Shown here piece after piece: positions 9,885 through 18,857 of a stretch of DNA of 64,000 bases; position 1 is the first letter of the stretch, and every line of letters starts with the position of its first letter. This DNA comes from Robertmurraya kyonggiensis (GTDB taxonomy: Bacteria; Bacillota; Bacilli; Bacillales; Cytobacillaceae). Location of the stretch: contig NZ_SWBM01000001.1 of assembly GCF_005116465.1 (NCBI RefSeq), positions 310,001-374,000 of the forward strand. The letters run 5' to 3'. Below the pieces are notes generated by a model. It ran no database searches. It was not told the origin of the DNA and saw only the letters and a program-made list of their open reading frames with translations. The position numbers and the translations under genes are program-made.

Positions 9885-10906
9885 TGTCACAAGAAAAAAT
9901 AGCTAAAGAAATGTTTCTACCCGCTGAAGTGGATGCTACGAAAAGCGAGGAAATTTCAAAGCCAAGTCTAAATTATTGGCAAGATGCATGGCTACGTGTA
10001 AAGAAAAATAAAGGGGCCATTGTAAGTATGGTCATTCTCGTACTTTTAACGATTATGGCACTTGTGGGACCTTTATTAACAAATTATGGAATTGACCAAC
10101 AAAATATTAAACATAACAATTTGCCACCACGAATTCCTGTTTTGGAAAAAGTAAGTTGGCTTCCATTTGATGGGGATTTAACGCGAAAAAATGGTGATGT
10201 TTACAATGCTTACGAGATGAAAAATGTTGATAATTACTATTGGTTAGGTACTGATAGTTTAGGGCGTGACATTTTTACGCGTCTATGGAAAGGTACGCAA
10301 GTATCTCTATATATCGCTTTCTTAGCGGCAGCTATTGATATGGTTATCGGTGTTCTTTATGGAGCTATTTCTGGCTTTGTTGGCGGAAAAACCGATAATT
10401 TCATGCAACGTATTACTGAAATTCTTGTCGGTATTCCTAACTTAATTGTTGTAATCTTAATGATTATCGTTATGGATCCTGGTATTTTGTCTATTACCAT
10501 TGCATTAACAATTACCGGATGGGTCGGAATGGCCAGGGTTATCCGTGCTCAAGTACTAAAGCTTAAGAGCCAAGAATATGTATTGGCTGCAAGAACACTA
10601 GGACTTTCTAATGGAAAAATCATTAGCAAGCATCTAGTACCAAACTTAGCTGGTGTTATTATTATCAACACAATGTTTACGATACCTAATGCGATCTTCT
10701 TTGAAGCATTCTTAAGCTTCATCGGTTTAGGATTACAGCCACCGTTGGCTTCGTTAGGTACGTTAATTGATGATGGATTCAAAGTTTTACAGCTTTATCC
10801 TTACCAAATGATTATCCCGGCAATCGTGATAAGCTTAATTATGATTTGCTTTAACATGGTTGCAGACGGATTACGCGATGCATTAGATCCGAAAATGCGT
10901 GACTAG
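9881..10906 (+). CDS. oppC: Oligopeptide ABC transporter permease OppC
   Basis: The second Opp permease, 341 residues, longer than many because of an insertion between the first helix and the conserved GTDSLGRDIFTRLWKGTQ segment, which is normal for OppC of Bacillus. The first helix is at about residues 48-68. The EAA loop is visible as LAARTLGLSNGKIISKHL. Two adjacent ATGs (9881 and 9884) are possible starts, both after GGAGGG. The gene overlaps oppB by 4 bases and is followed after 20 bases by oppD. Confidence 0.95.
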   Translation: MMSQEKIAKEMFLPAEVDATKSEEISKPSLNYWQDAWLRVKKNKGAIVSMVILVLLTIMALVGPLLTNYGIDQQNIKHNNLPPRIPVLEKVSWLPFDGDLTRKNGDVYNAYEMKNVDNYYWLGTDSLGRDIFTRLWKGTQVSLYIAFLAAAIDMVIGVLYGAISGFVGGKTDNFMQRITEILVGIPNLIVVILMIIVMDPGILSITIALTITGWVGMARVIRAQVLKLKSQEYVLAARTLGLSNGKIISKHLVPNLAGVIIINTMFTIPNAIFFEAFLSFIGLGLQPPLASLGTLIDDGFKVLQLYPYQMIIPAIVISLIMICFNMVADGLRDALDPKMRD

Positions 10907-10926
10907 AAAAAGGCAGGTGAATTAAA

Positions 10927-11970
10927 GTGACGAAAATATTAGAAGTAAATGACTTGCATATCTCATTCCACACCTTTTCTGGAGAGGTACAAGCCATTCG
11001 TGGAGTAAATTTTGATTTAAATAAAGGGGAAACACTAGCGATTGTTGGTGAATCAGGTTCAGGGAAATCTGTTACATCAAAAGCAATTATGCGTCTTTTA
11101 CCGGAATCAAACTCAGACATTAAGAATGGGGAAATTCTTTTTGAAGGCAAAGATCTAACAAAGCTTTCAGATAAAAATATGCAAAAGGTACGTGGAAAAG
11201 ATATTTCGATGATTTTCCAGGATCCAATGACATCTTTGAACCCAACAATGACTGTAGGGAAGCAAATCATTGAACCAATTGTGAAGCATCAAAAGTTAAG
11301 TAAAGCAGCTGCAAAAAAGCGTGCGATTGAAATTCTTGAATTAGTTGGAATTGCGAATCCTGAAGAACGTTTCAAACAATATCCACATCAATTCTCAGGT
11401 GGTATGAGACAACGTGTTGTTATTGCGATTGCCTTAGCTTGTAATCCTAAGGTGCTGATTGCGGACGAACCAACAACAGCTCTTGATGTAACGATTCAAG
11501 CTCAGATCTTAGAGTTAATGAAGGATTTACAAAAGAAGATTGATACTTCGATCATTTTCATTACCCATGACCTTGGGGTTGTTGCGAACGTTGCAGACCG
11601 CGTGGCGGTAATGTATGGTGGTAAAATTGTTGAAATCGGAACAGTTGACGAAGTTTTCTACAATCCACAGCATCCATATACATGGGGCTTAATAAGTTCA
11701 ATGCCAACATTGGATACTGAAGATGAAGAACTTTATGCGATTCCTGGTACACCACCAAATCTACTTCATCCACCTAAAGGAGATGCCTTTGCACCTCGTA
11801 ACGAATATGCGATGAAGATCGATTTGGAAGAACAGCCACCAATGTTTAAAGTGTCTGATACGCATTATGCTGCGACATGGTTATTACACCCAGATGCACC
11901 AAAGGTTGAGCCACCGCCTGCAGTACAAAGACGCCAACGTCAATTCCTTGATATAAAGGAGGGAAAGTAA
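10927..11970 (+). CDS. oppD: Oligopeptide ABC transporter ATP-binding protein OppD
   Basis: One of the two ATPases that drive Opp import, 347 residues. Visible in order are Walker A GESGSGKS, the Q-loop in MIFQDPMTSLNPT, the signature FSGGMRQRVVIA, Walker B VLIADEPTTALD and the H-loop FITHDLG. The C-terminal extension (YAIPGTPPNLLHPPKGDAFA) is the oligopeptide-transporter domain that includes a cysteine-rich stretch in many relatives, though cysteines are absent here. The start is GTG with an AGGTGA site. The stop is immediately followed by the oppF ATG. Confidence 0.95.
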   Translation: MTKILEVNDLHISFHTFSGEVQAIRGVNFDLNKGETLAIVGESGSGKSVTSKAIMRLLPESNSDIKNGEILFEGKDLTKLSDKNMQKVRGKDISMIFQDPMTSLNPTMTVGKQIIEPIVKHQKLSKAAAKKRAIEILELVGIANPEERFKQYPHQFSGGMRQRVVIAIALACNPKVLIADEPTTALDVTIQAQILELMKDLQKKIDTSIIFITHDLGVVANVADRVAVMYGGKIVEIGTVDEVFYNPQHPYTWGLISSMPTLDTEDEELYAIPGTPPNLLHPPKGDAFAPRNEYAMKIDLEEQPPMFKVSDTHYAATWLLHPDAPKVEPPPAVQRRQRQFLDIKEGK

Positions 11971-12909
11971 ATGGCGAGCAATGAAAAATTATTGGAAATT
12001 AAAAATCTAAAGCAATATTTTAATATTGGGAAACCGAATGAAGTAAAAGCGGTAGATGGTATTTCCTTTGATATATTTAAAGGTGAAACATTAGGCTTAG
12101 TTGGAGAATCCGGATGTGGAAAATCCACAACTGGCCGTACGATCATTCGCTTGTATGATGCGACTGATGGTGAGGTAATTTTTAACGGAGTCGATGTTCA
12201 CGGTAAGAAAAAGAAACAAGAGTTAAAAGAATTCAATCGTAAAATGCAAATGATTTTCCAGGATCCGCAGGCTTCCTTAAATCCGCGTATGAAAGTATCG
12301 GATATTATTGCCGAAGGAATCGATATTCATGGACTTGCTAAGACGAAAGAAGAGCGCATGAATCGCGTTGTGGAATTATTAGAAACGGTTGGATTAAATA
12401 AAGAGCATGCGAATCGTTATCCTCATGAATTCTCTGGTGGACAAAGACAGCGTATCGGTATTGCCCGTGCACTTGCTGTTGAACCAGAATTTATCATTGC
12501 GGATGAGCCAATTTCAGCTCTTGACGTTTCCATTCAGGCTCAGGTTGTAAACCTAATGAAAAAGCTGCAAAAAGAAAAAGGGCTTACGTATTTATTCATC
12601 GCTCATGATCTTTCAATGGTGAAATACATCAGTGATCGAATTGGGGTTATGTACTTTGGGAAATTAGTAGAACTTGCACCAGCAGATGAACTATATAATA
12701 ATCCAATTCACCCATATACTCAGTCTTTATTGTCAGCTATTCCACTACCGGATCCAAATTATGAGCGCAATCGTAAACGTAAATCGTATAATCCGAAGGT
12801 TCATAATTATAGTGAAGGCGACAATGTTCAGTTCCGTGAAATCAAGCCTGGCCATTTTGTCCAATGCTCTGAAAAGGAATACGAGCAATACAAAGCACAA
12901 TACAAATAA
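11971..12909 (+). CDS. oppF: Oligopeptide ABC transporter ATP-binding protein OppF
   Basis: The partner ATPase of OppD, 312 residues. Walker A GESGCGKST, Q-loop IFQDPQASLNPRM, signature FSGGQRQRIGIARA, Walker B FIIADEPISALD and switch histidine FIAHDLS are all present. The C-terminal tail has the OppF-type text HYSE-like (PKVHNYSEGDNVQFREIKP) and one cysteine near the end. GGAGGG lies just upstream at the end of oppD. It is the last gene of the operon and is followed by a terminator. Confidence 0.95.
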   Translation: MASNEKLLEIKNLKQYFNIGKPNEVKAVDGISFDIFKGETLGLVGESGCGKSTTGRTIIRLYDATDGEVIFNGVDVHGKKKKQELKEFNRKMQMIFQDPQASLNPRMKVSDIIAEGIDIHGLAKTKEERMNRVVELLETVGLNKEHANRYPHEFSGGQRQRIGIARALAVEPEFIIADEPISALDVSIQAQVVNLMKKLQKEKGLTYLFIAHDLSMVKYISDRIGVMYFGKLVELAPADELYNNPIHPYTQSLLSAIPLPDPNYERNRKRKSYNPKVHNYSEGDNVQFREIKPGHFVQCSEKEYEQYKAQYK

Positions 12910-12910
12910 C

Positions 12911-12947
12911 AAAAAACGATCTCAAAAACGAGATCGTTTTTCTCTTT
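12911..12947 (+). terminator. Terminator of the opp operon
   Basis: AAAACGATCTC and GAGATCGTTTT pair perfectly around AAAAAC, with T residues following, directly after the oppF stop. Confidence 0.9.
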
Positions 12948-13219
12948 TGTGGGGATTATGAGCTAGGGGCTACATTTAGGATGACCAGTTAAGTAAACTA
13001 CATTTCATTGACAAAATCACCAGAACAGTGTTTTCATGGAATGGATATTCCCAAAACCATGTCTTTCTGAACATTTCATGACCATCCGCCTTAAAAATTC
13101 CGTGGATTCAAGAAATAGCTCATAGCTTATGACCATCATTAACGATAATATAATGTTAAATAGATAGATATTTTCCTAACTTTGTATATGAAGTTAGCGG
13201 GGAAAAGGGGATAGAAAGC

Positions 13220-14419
13220 ATGTTGTACCGAGTGTTAGGTGTGATTCTTTTATTGGGCGAAATATATCTCGGGGAAAGCTCCATTTTTGCTAAAGAACAT
13301 GAATACAAAACTTCAGGGGCAATGTCAGTGCGGGAACATGAATCTCTTTTAAGAGAATTACCGAAGCAGTTGAAACGGTTCAAGTTTGAAAGCGGCTACT
13401 CCTTTCAATATCCTGACGCGGTTCGAGGTGTCTACGTAACCGGTCATTCGGCAGGTGGTGCGAAATTTGCTCATTTGGTCAAATTAATGGATGAGACCGA
13501 TTTGAATGCGATGGTTATCGATTTAAAGGATGATTGGGGGAATTTAACCTATATACCGGAGGAATCATCAGCATATAAACAAATAGGAAAACCTTATATA
13601 AAGAATCCAGATGAAATGATAAAGACATTGGAGCAAAAACAAATTTATCCTATTGCACGCATTGTTGTGTTTAAAGATTCTGTTCTTGCTAAAAGTAAAC
13701 CCGAATTATCCTTTAAAGAAGGTACAAATGTTTGGACAAATGGCAGAGGCGAATCCTTTGTGAATCCATTTTTAAAAGAAGTCTGGGACTATAATATTGG
13801 AATTGCAATTGAAGCGGCAAAACTAGGGTTTCAGGAAATTCAATTTGATTATGTTCGCTTTCCAGAAGGCTTTGAAACAAGAGATAAGTCATTGATCTAT
13901 TCGATGGGAGAGTACGAAAAAATGGATATGGATAATGTGCAGAAACGTGTACAAGCGGTAACTGATTTTGTTGCGTATGCAAAAGAGCAGCTAAAACCTT
14001 ACGAAGTAAAGGTGTCAGTGGACATTTTTGGTTATACAGCAACACTATCAGAAGCACCGGGGATTGGGCAAAACTTCTCAAAAATTAGCAATCACATTGA
14101 TGTCATTTCCTCAATGATTTATCCAAGCCACTGGACATCGTATTTTGGTATTGGTAAGCCAGATTTAGAACCTTATAAACTAGTGAGTGAGTATGCGAAG
14201 GTGGAAAAAAGTATACTGTCAAAGTTAGAAAATCCCCCTATTTCAAGGCCATGGCTGCAAGATTTTACAGCTTCGTGGTTAGGGAAAGGAAACTATAAAC
14301 AGTACGGTAAACTAGAAGTAGAAGAACAAATCAAAGCATTAAATGATCAAGGTGTTAAGGAATTCTTGATTTGGAATGCCGGTAATAGTTATACGACAAA
14401 TGTTGATTATACTCCATAA
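13220..14419 (+). CDS. Putative glycoside hydrolase (DUF4015 family)
   Basis: A 399-residue protein of the DUF4015 family (COG1306), predicted TIM-barrel glycosidases. A hydrophobic N-terminus (MLYRVLGVILLLGEIYLG) suggests export. Family-typical barrel segments are visible: VRGVYVTGHSAGG, LNAMVIDLKDDWGNL, IYPIARIVVFKD, FQEIQFDYVRFPEGF, VSVDIFGYTA and VISSMIYPSHW. Acidic residues in DLKDD and QFDYVRFPE are candidate catalytic or substrate-binding positions. The substrate is unknown; a cell-wall or extracellular polysaccharide role is inference. The ATG has GGGGATAG upstream. The 310 bases between oppF and this gene hold the opp terminator and a TATAAT at 13149-13154 without a convincing -35 partner. 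Confidence 0.8.
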   Translation: MLYRVLGVILLLGEIYLGESSIFAKEHEYKTSGAMSVREHESLLRELPKQLKRFKFESGYSFQYPDAVRGVYVTGHSAGGAKFAHLVKLMDETDLNAMVIDLKDDWGNLTYIPEESSAYKQIGKPYIKNPDEMIKTLEQKQIYPIARIVVFKDSVLAKSKPELSFKEGTNVWTNGRGESFVNPFLKEVWDYNIGIAIEAAKLGFQEIQFDYVRFPEGFETRDKSLIYSMGEYEKMDMDNVQKRVQAVTDFVAYAKEQLKPYEVKVSVDIFGYTATLSEAPGIGQNFSKISNHIDVISSMIYPSHWTSYFGIGKPDLEPYKLVSEYAKVEKSILSKLENPPISRPWLQDFTASWLGKGNYKQYGKLEVEEQIKALNDQGVKEFLIWNAGNSYTTNVDYTP

Positions 14420-14449
14420 AAACTGAGACAAAATGTCTCAGTTTTTTTT
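14420..14449 (+). terminator. Terminator after the DUF4015 gene
   Basis: AAACTGAGAC and GTCTCAGTTT pair around AAAAT, followed by a run of Ts. It may also stop transcription of the small minus-strand gene that ends at 14453. Confidence 0.9.
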
Positions 14450-14452
14450 GTA

Positions 14453-14638
14453 TTATTTTTTGAATCCGCCTACATTTTTCCAACCTGTTTGAATTCTCAT
14501 AGATTTATCAACGAACTCTGAGCGGTTTTTCCCACCAAAAATCTTGGTGCCAATTCCGTGTAACATAACACCCATTAAAGCTGTTATTCCGATAATTAGA
14601 ATTGCGACAATAGCTAAATCAATTATGTACCCAGCCAT
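14453..14638 (-). CDS. Small single-span membrane protein, hypothetical
   Basis: A 61-residue protein with one strong hydrophobic segment (residues about 5-28, IIDLAIVAILIIGITALMGV) and a basic C-terminal tail. The ATG is preceded by AGGGGG at good spacing on the minus strand, which supports it as a real gene. It is convergent with the DUF4015 gene and divergent from yjbC. I do not recognise a family. Confidence 0.6.
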   Translation of the reverse strand: MAGYIIDLAIVAILIIGITALMGVMLHGIGTKIFGGKNRSEFVDKSMRIQTGWKNVGGFKK

Positions 14639-14804
14639 GACAAACCCCCTGCTTTCATTTAAGCATTCTAAAAATTTTGAATCCCCTACTTCTATTCTAA
14701 AAGAACTTCAACCGTATTAAAAGAAGAATTTCGTTTAAAAAAGTTTAATTCACAGAATAATAGGGAAGGGTAACCATTGAATTTCACGAAGGATGTGAGG
14801 GTGG

Positions 14805-15380
14805 ATGCACTGGTACCAAAAATTAAATCAATATTTTCCTGTTGAAGAAATGAAGTCGCAGAAGCATATGGAGACTTTATTGAGGGAGCGTTCTGATATA
14901 TATCATAAGGATGAAAGTCCACTACATGTTCTGATGTACGCTGAATTTGACTATTTTGTGTTCATTGATTATTTGTTTGTCTCAAAGGATGCGCGTGGTC
15001 AAGGACTGGGTCATAAGCTTATTGAAAAATTGAAAAGTAAAGGAAAGCCAATTATTTTGGAAGTTGAGCCTGTGAACTATAAGGATAGTGATACAGAGAA
15101 ACGTTTGAAATTTTATAAAAGAGAAGGATTTGAACATGCTCAATCGATTGGCTATAGAAGGCGTTCCCTTGCGACAAAAGAAGTAAATGAAATGGAAATT
15201 TTGTATTGGGCTCCAAATAATGAAAGTGAAGATGTAATTTATGATGCTATGAAAAAAACATATGAGTCCATCCATACTTATAAAGACAAACAAATTTATG
15301 GGGAAAATTATCAACCGGTTGAAGAGGTTCTTACCTTTGAAGCGACCGGAGCTAAGGCTGATGTATTAAAAGATGTATAA
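14805..15380 (+). CDS. yjbC: GNAT-family acetyltransferase YjbC
   Basis: A 191-residue protein whose start (MHWYQKLNQYFPVEEMKSQK) and middle (SKDARGQGLGHKLIEKLKSK, IGYRRRSLATKEVNEMEILYW) match B. subtilis YjbC as I know it. The acetyl-CoA-binding P-loop of GNAT enzymes is visible as ARGQGLGHKL. The substrate is unknown. It lies directly upstream of spx, and in B. subtilis the two genes are partly co-transcribed and stress-induced; the arrangement here is the same but with a 341-base gap. The ATG has GGATGTGAGGG upstream. Confidence 0.92.
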   Translation: MHWYQKLNQYFPVEEMKSQKHMETLLRERSDIYHKDESPLHVLMYAEFDYFVFIDYLFVSKDARGQGLGHKLIEKLKSKGKPIILEVEPVNYKDSDTEKRLKFYKREGFEHAQSIGYRRRSLATKEVNEMEILYWAPNNESEDVIYDAMKKTYESIHTYKDKQIYGENYQPVEEVLTFEATGAKADVLKDV

Positions 15381-15595
15381 CCAAAATTTTCTTACATTTT
15401 TTCATTTTCATTTTTCAATTGAGAATAAAGTGCTTTGGATTCGAGATTTATTGCGGGTTTCGATGCTTCAGAAAAATATTTTCATTGAAATAGTAAAAAA
15501 ATGAAACTTTCTTGCGAATGATACGTCTAATATAGAGATTGAAGAAATTTATGTACAAGCAATTAAGACAATCGTTTGATTCCTGAAAAAACTAT

Positions 15596-15652
15596 ACCTT
15601 TTTAAAAAGAAAAGGTGTATAATGTTTTATATAACTTCTACTTTAAAGTTAT
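15596..15652 (+). promoter_or_regulatory. spx upstream control region: -10 box flanked by two dyads
   Basis: TATAAT at 15618-15623 is preceded at once by an inverted repeat, ACCTTTT (15596-15602) and AAAAGGT (15610-15616), which would overlie the spacer and -35 region. A second dyad, ATAACTT (15631-15637) and AAGTTAT (15646-15652), lies just downstream of the expected start site. In B. subtilis the spx promoter is repressed by PerR and YodB; the dyads here fit repressor operators in position, but neither matches a PerR box that I recognise. No clear -35 hexamer is seen. Confidence 0.4.
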
Positions 15653-15721
15653 TTTAATTTAGAGTATAGATCTAATATAGATTTTTCTATATATGTCGAC
15701 AATAAAGGAGTGTGAGTAAAA

Positions 15722-16117
15722 ATGGTTACATTATACACTTCACCTAGTTGCACATCTTGCCGTAAAGCAAAAGCTTGGCTTGAAGAGCATGAAATACCTT
15801 ATAGTGAGCGAAATGTATTTTCTGAACCACTCTCAATTGAAGAGATCAAAGAGATTCTTCGAATGACAGAGGATGGTACTGATGAAATCATTTCAACAAG
15901 ATCAAAAACTTTTCAAAAGTTAAATGTGAATTTGGAAACAATGCCACTTCCGCATTTACTTGAGCTCATTAAGGACAATCCAGGATTGCTACGTCGCCCA
16001 ATTATCATTGATGAAAAGCGACTCCAAGTTGGCTACAATGAAGATGAGATCCGTCGTTTTCTTCCAAGAAAAGTGCGTACATTTCAACTTCAAGAAGCTA
16101 GGCGTCTTGTTAACTAA
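15722..16117 (+). CDS. spx: Global redox stress regulator Spx
   Basis: Spx binds the alpha C-terminal domain of RNA polymerase and redirects transcription under disulfide stress. The 131-residue protein has the redox switch CTSC at residues 10-13 and an ArsC-like fold. [20 protein letters not shown] is the conserved Spx C-terminal half. The C-terminus ends ARRLVN, similar to the LAN-type ClpXP degron of B. subtilis Spx. Proteolysis depends on YjbH, encoded about 7 kb downstream, so target and adaptor are in the same window. A terminator follows. Confidence 0.97.
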   Translation: MVTLYTSPSCTSCRKAKAWLEEHEIPYSERNVFSEPLSIEEIKEILRMTEDGTDEIISTRSKTFQKLNVNLETMPLPHLLELIKDNPGLLRRPIIIDEKRLQVGYNEDEIRRFLPRKVRTFQLQEARRLVN

Positions 16118-16122
16118 AGCAT

Positions 16123-16154
16123 AACCTTCGATCATTTGTATCGAGGGTTTTTTA
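16123..16154 (+). terminator. Terminator of spx
   Basis: AACCTTCGAT and ATCGAGGGTT pair with one wobble around CATTTGT, followed by TTTTTATTT. Confidence 0.85.
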
Positions 16155-16524
16155 TTTAATCTTAAATAATTGTAGGGAAGAGTAATATTTGATAAGATAC
16201 TACAAATAGGTTTCAACTGGTTAAATTTTAGTGATCGTATGGGTGATAAAACAGTTGCTTATGCGGTAGAAGCATATTATATCTAACCAGCTTGAAATTG
16301 ATTAAGTTGTAGCTTATTTGACCACAATTAGGCATATAATGGTTTTTATAAATAGGTTACATTTTATTTCCCTTTATGTTCTTTTTATCATAAAATATAA
16401 GTACAAGGTAACAAAACAATTTACTTGCATGTGTACGATTGAAACAAGTGGGTAAAGGGTAACATGTATTCTGCATGGGGGTATTTATTCCCTTCCAATA
16501 ATGCAAGAAGGGAGAGGTTACTGG
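16155..16524. other. Intergenic region between spx and mecA
   Basis: About 370 A+T-rich bases without a convincing gene. In B. subtilis yjbE occupies this place; nothing like it is seen here. Any promoter for mecA must lie here, but I see no pair of good -35 and -10 boxes. The mecA ribosome site (AAGGGAGAGG) lies at the right end. Confidence 0.5.
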
Positions 16525-17190
16525 ATGGAAATCGAACGTATTAATGATAATACTGTTAAGTTTTATATTTCTTATGGTGATATAGAAGAACGCGGGTTTG
16601 ATCGAGAAGAGATTTGGTACAATCGGGAACGCAGTGAAGAATTGTTCTGGGAAATGATGGATGAAGTTCATCAAGAGGAAGAATTCATGATAGAAGGCCC
16701 CCTTTGGATACAAGTTCAAGCTTTGGATAAAGGTCTGGAAGTCCTTGTGACAAAAGCACAAGTGTCAAAGGATGGGCAGAAGTTCGAGCTTCCAATTCCT
16801 GAAGATAAGCTGAAGGATTTCTCTGCAGAAGAACGAATTGAAGAGCTTCTTGATCATCATTTTCATACAAAGAATCCTGAGCTTGAAGGTCCGTATGATG
16901 GTTCATTGGAATTCCTACTTACCTTTAATGATTTCGAGGATTTAATTGCTCTTTCAAATCGAAATATACTAGATTCTTTAGTAACTAAATTATATTCCTT
17001 CGAAGGAAAATATTATTTGTATGTTGAATTTCTTGAAGAAGACTTTGATGAAGATGATATAGATGATAGCTTAAGTATGCTTCTCGAGTATGGTGTGGAG
17101 ACTCAGGTAACCTTTCATCGAGTAGAAGAGTACGGGAAGGTTATTATTTCTGAAGATGTCTTTGCAGAAGTGAGAAAGTATTTCCAATAA
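16525..17190 (+). CDS. mecA: Adaptor protein MecA
   Basis: Adaptor that delivers ComK and other substrates to the ClpCP protease, thereby controlling competence. The protein has 221 residues, standard for MecA. The N-terminal substrate-binding domain starts MEIERINDNTVKFYISYGD, followed by an acidic linker and a C-terminal ClpC-binding domain (LVTKLYSFEGKYYLYVEF, ILEYGVETQVTFHRVEEYGK-like text). I use the ATG at 16525, with GGGAGAGG upstream; an in-frame ATG at 16501 overlaps the ribosome site. A terminator follows. Confidence 0.96.
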   Translation: MEIERINDNTVKFYISYGDIEERGFDREEIWYNRERSEELFWEMMDEVHQEEEFMIEGPLWIQVQALDKGLEVLVTKAQVSKDGQKFELPIPEDKLKDFSAEERIEELLDHHFHTKNPELEGPYDGSLEFLLTFNDFEDLIALSNRNILDSLVTKLYSFEGKYYLYVEFLEEDFDEDDIDDSLSMLLEYGVETQVTFHRVEEYGKVIISEDVFAEVRKYFQ

Positions 17191-17196
17191 TAAATG

Positions 17197-17224
17197 CCGA
17201 TTTCAGAGATGAAATCGGTTTTTT
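17197..17224 (+). terminator. Terminator of mecA
   Basis: CCGATTTC and GAAATCGG pair perfectly around AGAGAT, with a T-run after. Confidence 0.9.
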
Positions 17225-17252
17225 AGTGTAACGTGGAGGTAGGTGAAGCCAT

Positions 17253-18764
17253 TTGAAAAATACTGTCAGATTAATATTATATATTGGGGTTTTGTCTGGA
17301 CTGTATTATTTTTTAAAAGGGTATATTGAAGGTGGTGTATTTGGCTACCTAAGCATCATTACAACACTCTCTGTTATCTTTATAGGTTTTGTCATCTTCC
17401 TAGAAAATCGTCATCCGACTCAAACGCTGACATGGTTAATTGTCCTTGGTAGCTTTCCCCTTGTAGGATTTATCTTTTATTTGTTATTCGGTCGAAGTTT
17501 TCGAAAGGAAAAGATGTTTCGAAAAAAGTATTTATTTGATAAACAAACCTTTTTAAAAGTTGAAGGGGATGTTGAATACCACAGCATTGAAAGAATTGAA
17601 GAAATGGGTGCTGATCAACGGAAGCTCTTTGCGCTGGCTCATAAAGTGGGGAATAGTCCGATTACCTTCCGTACGGAAACAAAAGTATTAATCAATGGGG
17701 AAGAGACATTTAGAGAAGTCATTCATGCATTGAAAGAGGCAAACGACCATATCCATCTGGAATATTATATTGTTCGCGATGATAGCCTTGGGGAAAAAAT
17801 TAAGAATATTTTGATTACGAAAGCACTAGAAGGGGTAAAGGTTCGTTTTTTATATGATGCCGTGGGTTCTTGGAAGCTTTCGAGAAGATACATAAAGGAA
17901 TTAAAGGCAGCGGGTGTAGAGGTTGTTCCTTTTGGCCCTGTTAAAATCCCAATCCTAAACAATAAGTTCAATTTCCGTAATCATCGTAAAATTATTGTTA
18001 TCGACGGCAGTATCGGCTTTGTTGGAGGCATCAATATTGGCGATGAGTATTTGGGGAGAAATAAGTATTTTGGACATTGGCGCGATACTCATTTATGGCT
18101 AAAGGGAGAAGCTGTTCGTTCTCTTCAGCTGATATTCTTGCAGGATTGGTTCTATATGACGAATGAGAGTCTTTTAACCGTGGAATATCTATCACCAGTC
18201 TTGATCGAAAACAATCATGGAGGCGTTCAATTAATCGCAGGTGGGCCGGATAATGAGTGGAGTGTTATTAAGCATATTTTTTTCTCGATGATTACTTCTG
18301 CGAAAAAATCAGTCTGGATTGCTTCGCCATATTTTATTCCGGATGAGGATATTCTTAGTGCCATAAGGGTAGCGAGCTTAAGTGGGATTGATGTAAAACT
18401 ACTTGTGCCGAATAAACCAGACAAGCGGATTGTTTTTCATGCTTCCCGCTCGTATTTCCCTGATCTTCTTGAAGCTGGTGTGAACATTTATCAATACGAA
18501 AAAGGATTTATGCATAGTAAAATGATTATCGTAGATGACACGTTAGCTTCGATTGGAACTTCCAATATGGATATGCGTAGCTTTCACTTGAATTTTGAGG
18601 TCAATGCCTTTTTATATAATACAAAAAGCACGAAGAAACTTGTGGAAGGTTATTTGCAAGATATTGAGGATTCTACCTTACTTCAAGTGGAGGATTTCAA
18701 TAAACGTCATTTCGGCTATCGCTTAATAGAATCCTTGTCGAGATTGCTTTCACCTTTTTTATGA
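17253..18764 (+). CDS. cls: Cardiolipin synthase
   Basis: A membrane enzyme that condenses two phosphatidylglycerols to cardiolipin and glycerol. It has 503 residues, the normal length. Two N-terminal membrane segments (residues about 5-20 and 27-50, then another near 62-80) precede two phospholipase-D catalytic motifs: HRKIIVIDGSIGFVGG and HSKMIIVDDTLASIGTSNMD. The start is TTG at 17253 with GGAGGTAGGTGA upstream. It lies between mecA and coiA as a single-gene unit. Confidence 0.95.
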   Translation: MKNTVRLILYIGVLSGLYYFLKGYIEGGVFGYLSIITTLSVIFIGFVIFLENRHPTQTLTWLIVLGSFPLVGFIFYLLFGRSFRKEKMFRKKYLFDKQTFLKVEGDVEYHSIERIEEMGADQRKLFALAHKVGNSPITFRTETKVLINGEETFREVIHALKEANDHIHLEYYIVRDDSLGEKIKNILITKALEGVKVRFLYDAVGSWKLSRRYIKELKAAGVEVVPFGPVKIPILNNKFNFRNHRKIIVIDGSIGFVGGINIGDEYLGRNKYFGHWRDTHLWLKGEAVRSLQLIFLQDWFYMTNESLLTVEYLSPVLIENNHGGVQLIAGGPDNEWSVIKHIFFSMITSAKKSVWIASPYFIPDEDILSAIRVASLSGIDVKLLVPNKPDKRIVFHASRSYFPDLLEAGVNIYQYEKGFMHSKMIIVDDTLASIGTSNMDMRSFHLNFEVNAFLYNTKSTKKLVEGYLQDIEDSTLLQVEDFNKRHFGYRLIESLSRLLSPFL

Positions 18765-18796
18765 ATCCTTGGTTGCGACCTAGGGTTCTTTTTTTT
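18763..18796 (+). terminator. Terminator of cls
   Basis: GAATCCTTGG and CCTAGGGTTC pair with one mismatch and one wobble around TTGCGA, followed by eight Ts. It overlaps the last bases of the cls stop codon. Confidence 0.8.
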
Positions 18797-18857
18797 GAAA
18801 TAGAAAAGGAATTAGCCAATTCGAAGAGAATAGATCCAAGAGAAAGGAGAGGTTGCC

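Noticed and set aside
16357-16761. 134-residue minus-strand frame over the mecA start
   Set aside because: It overlaps the well-supported mecA gene and lacks a ribosome site and recognisable features.
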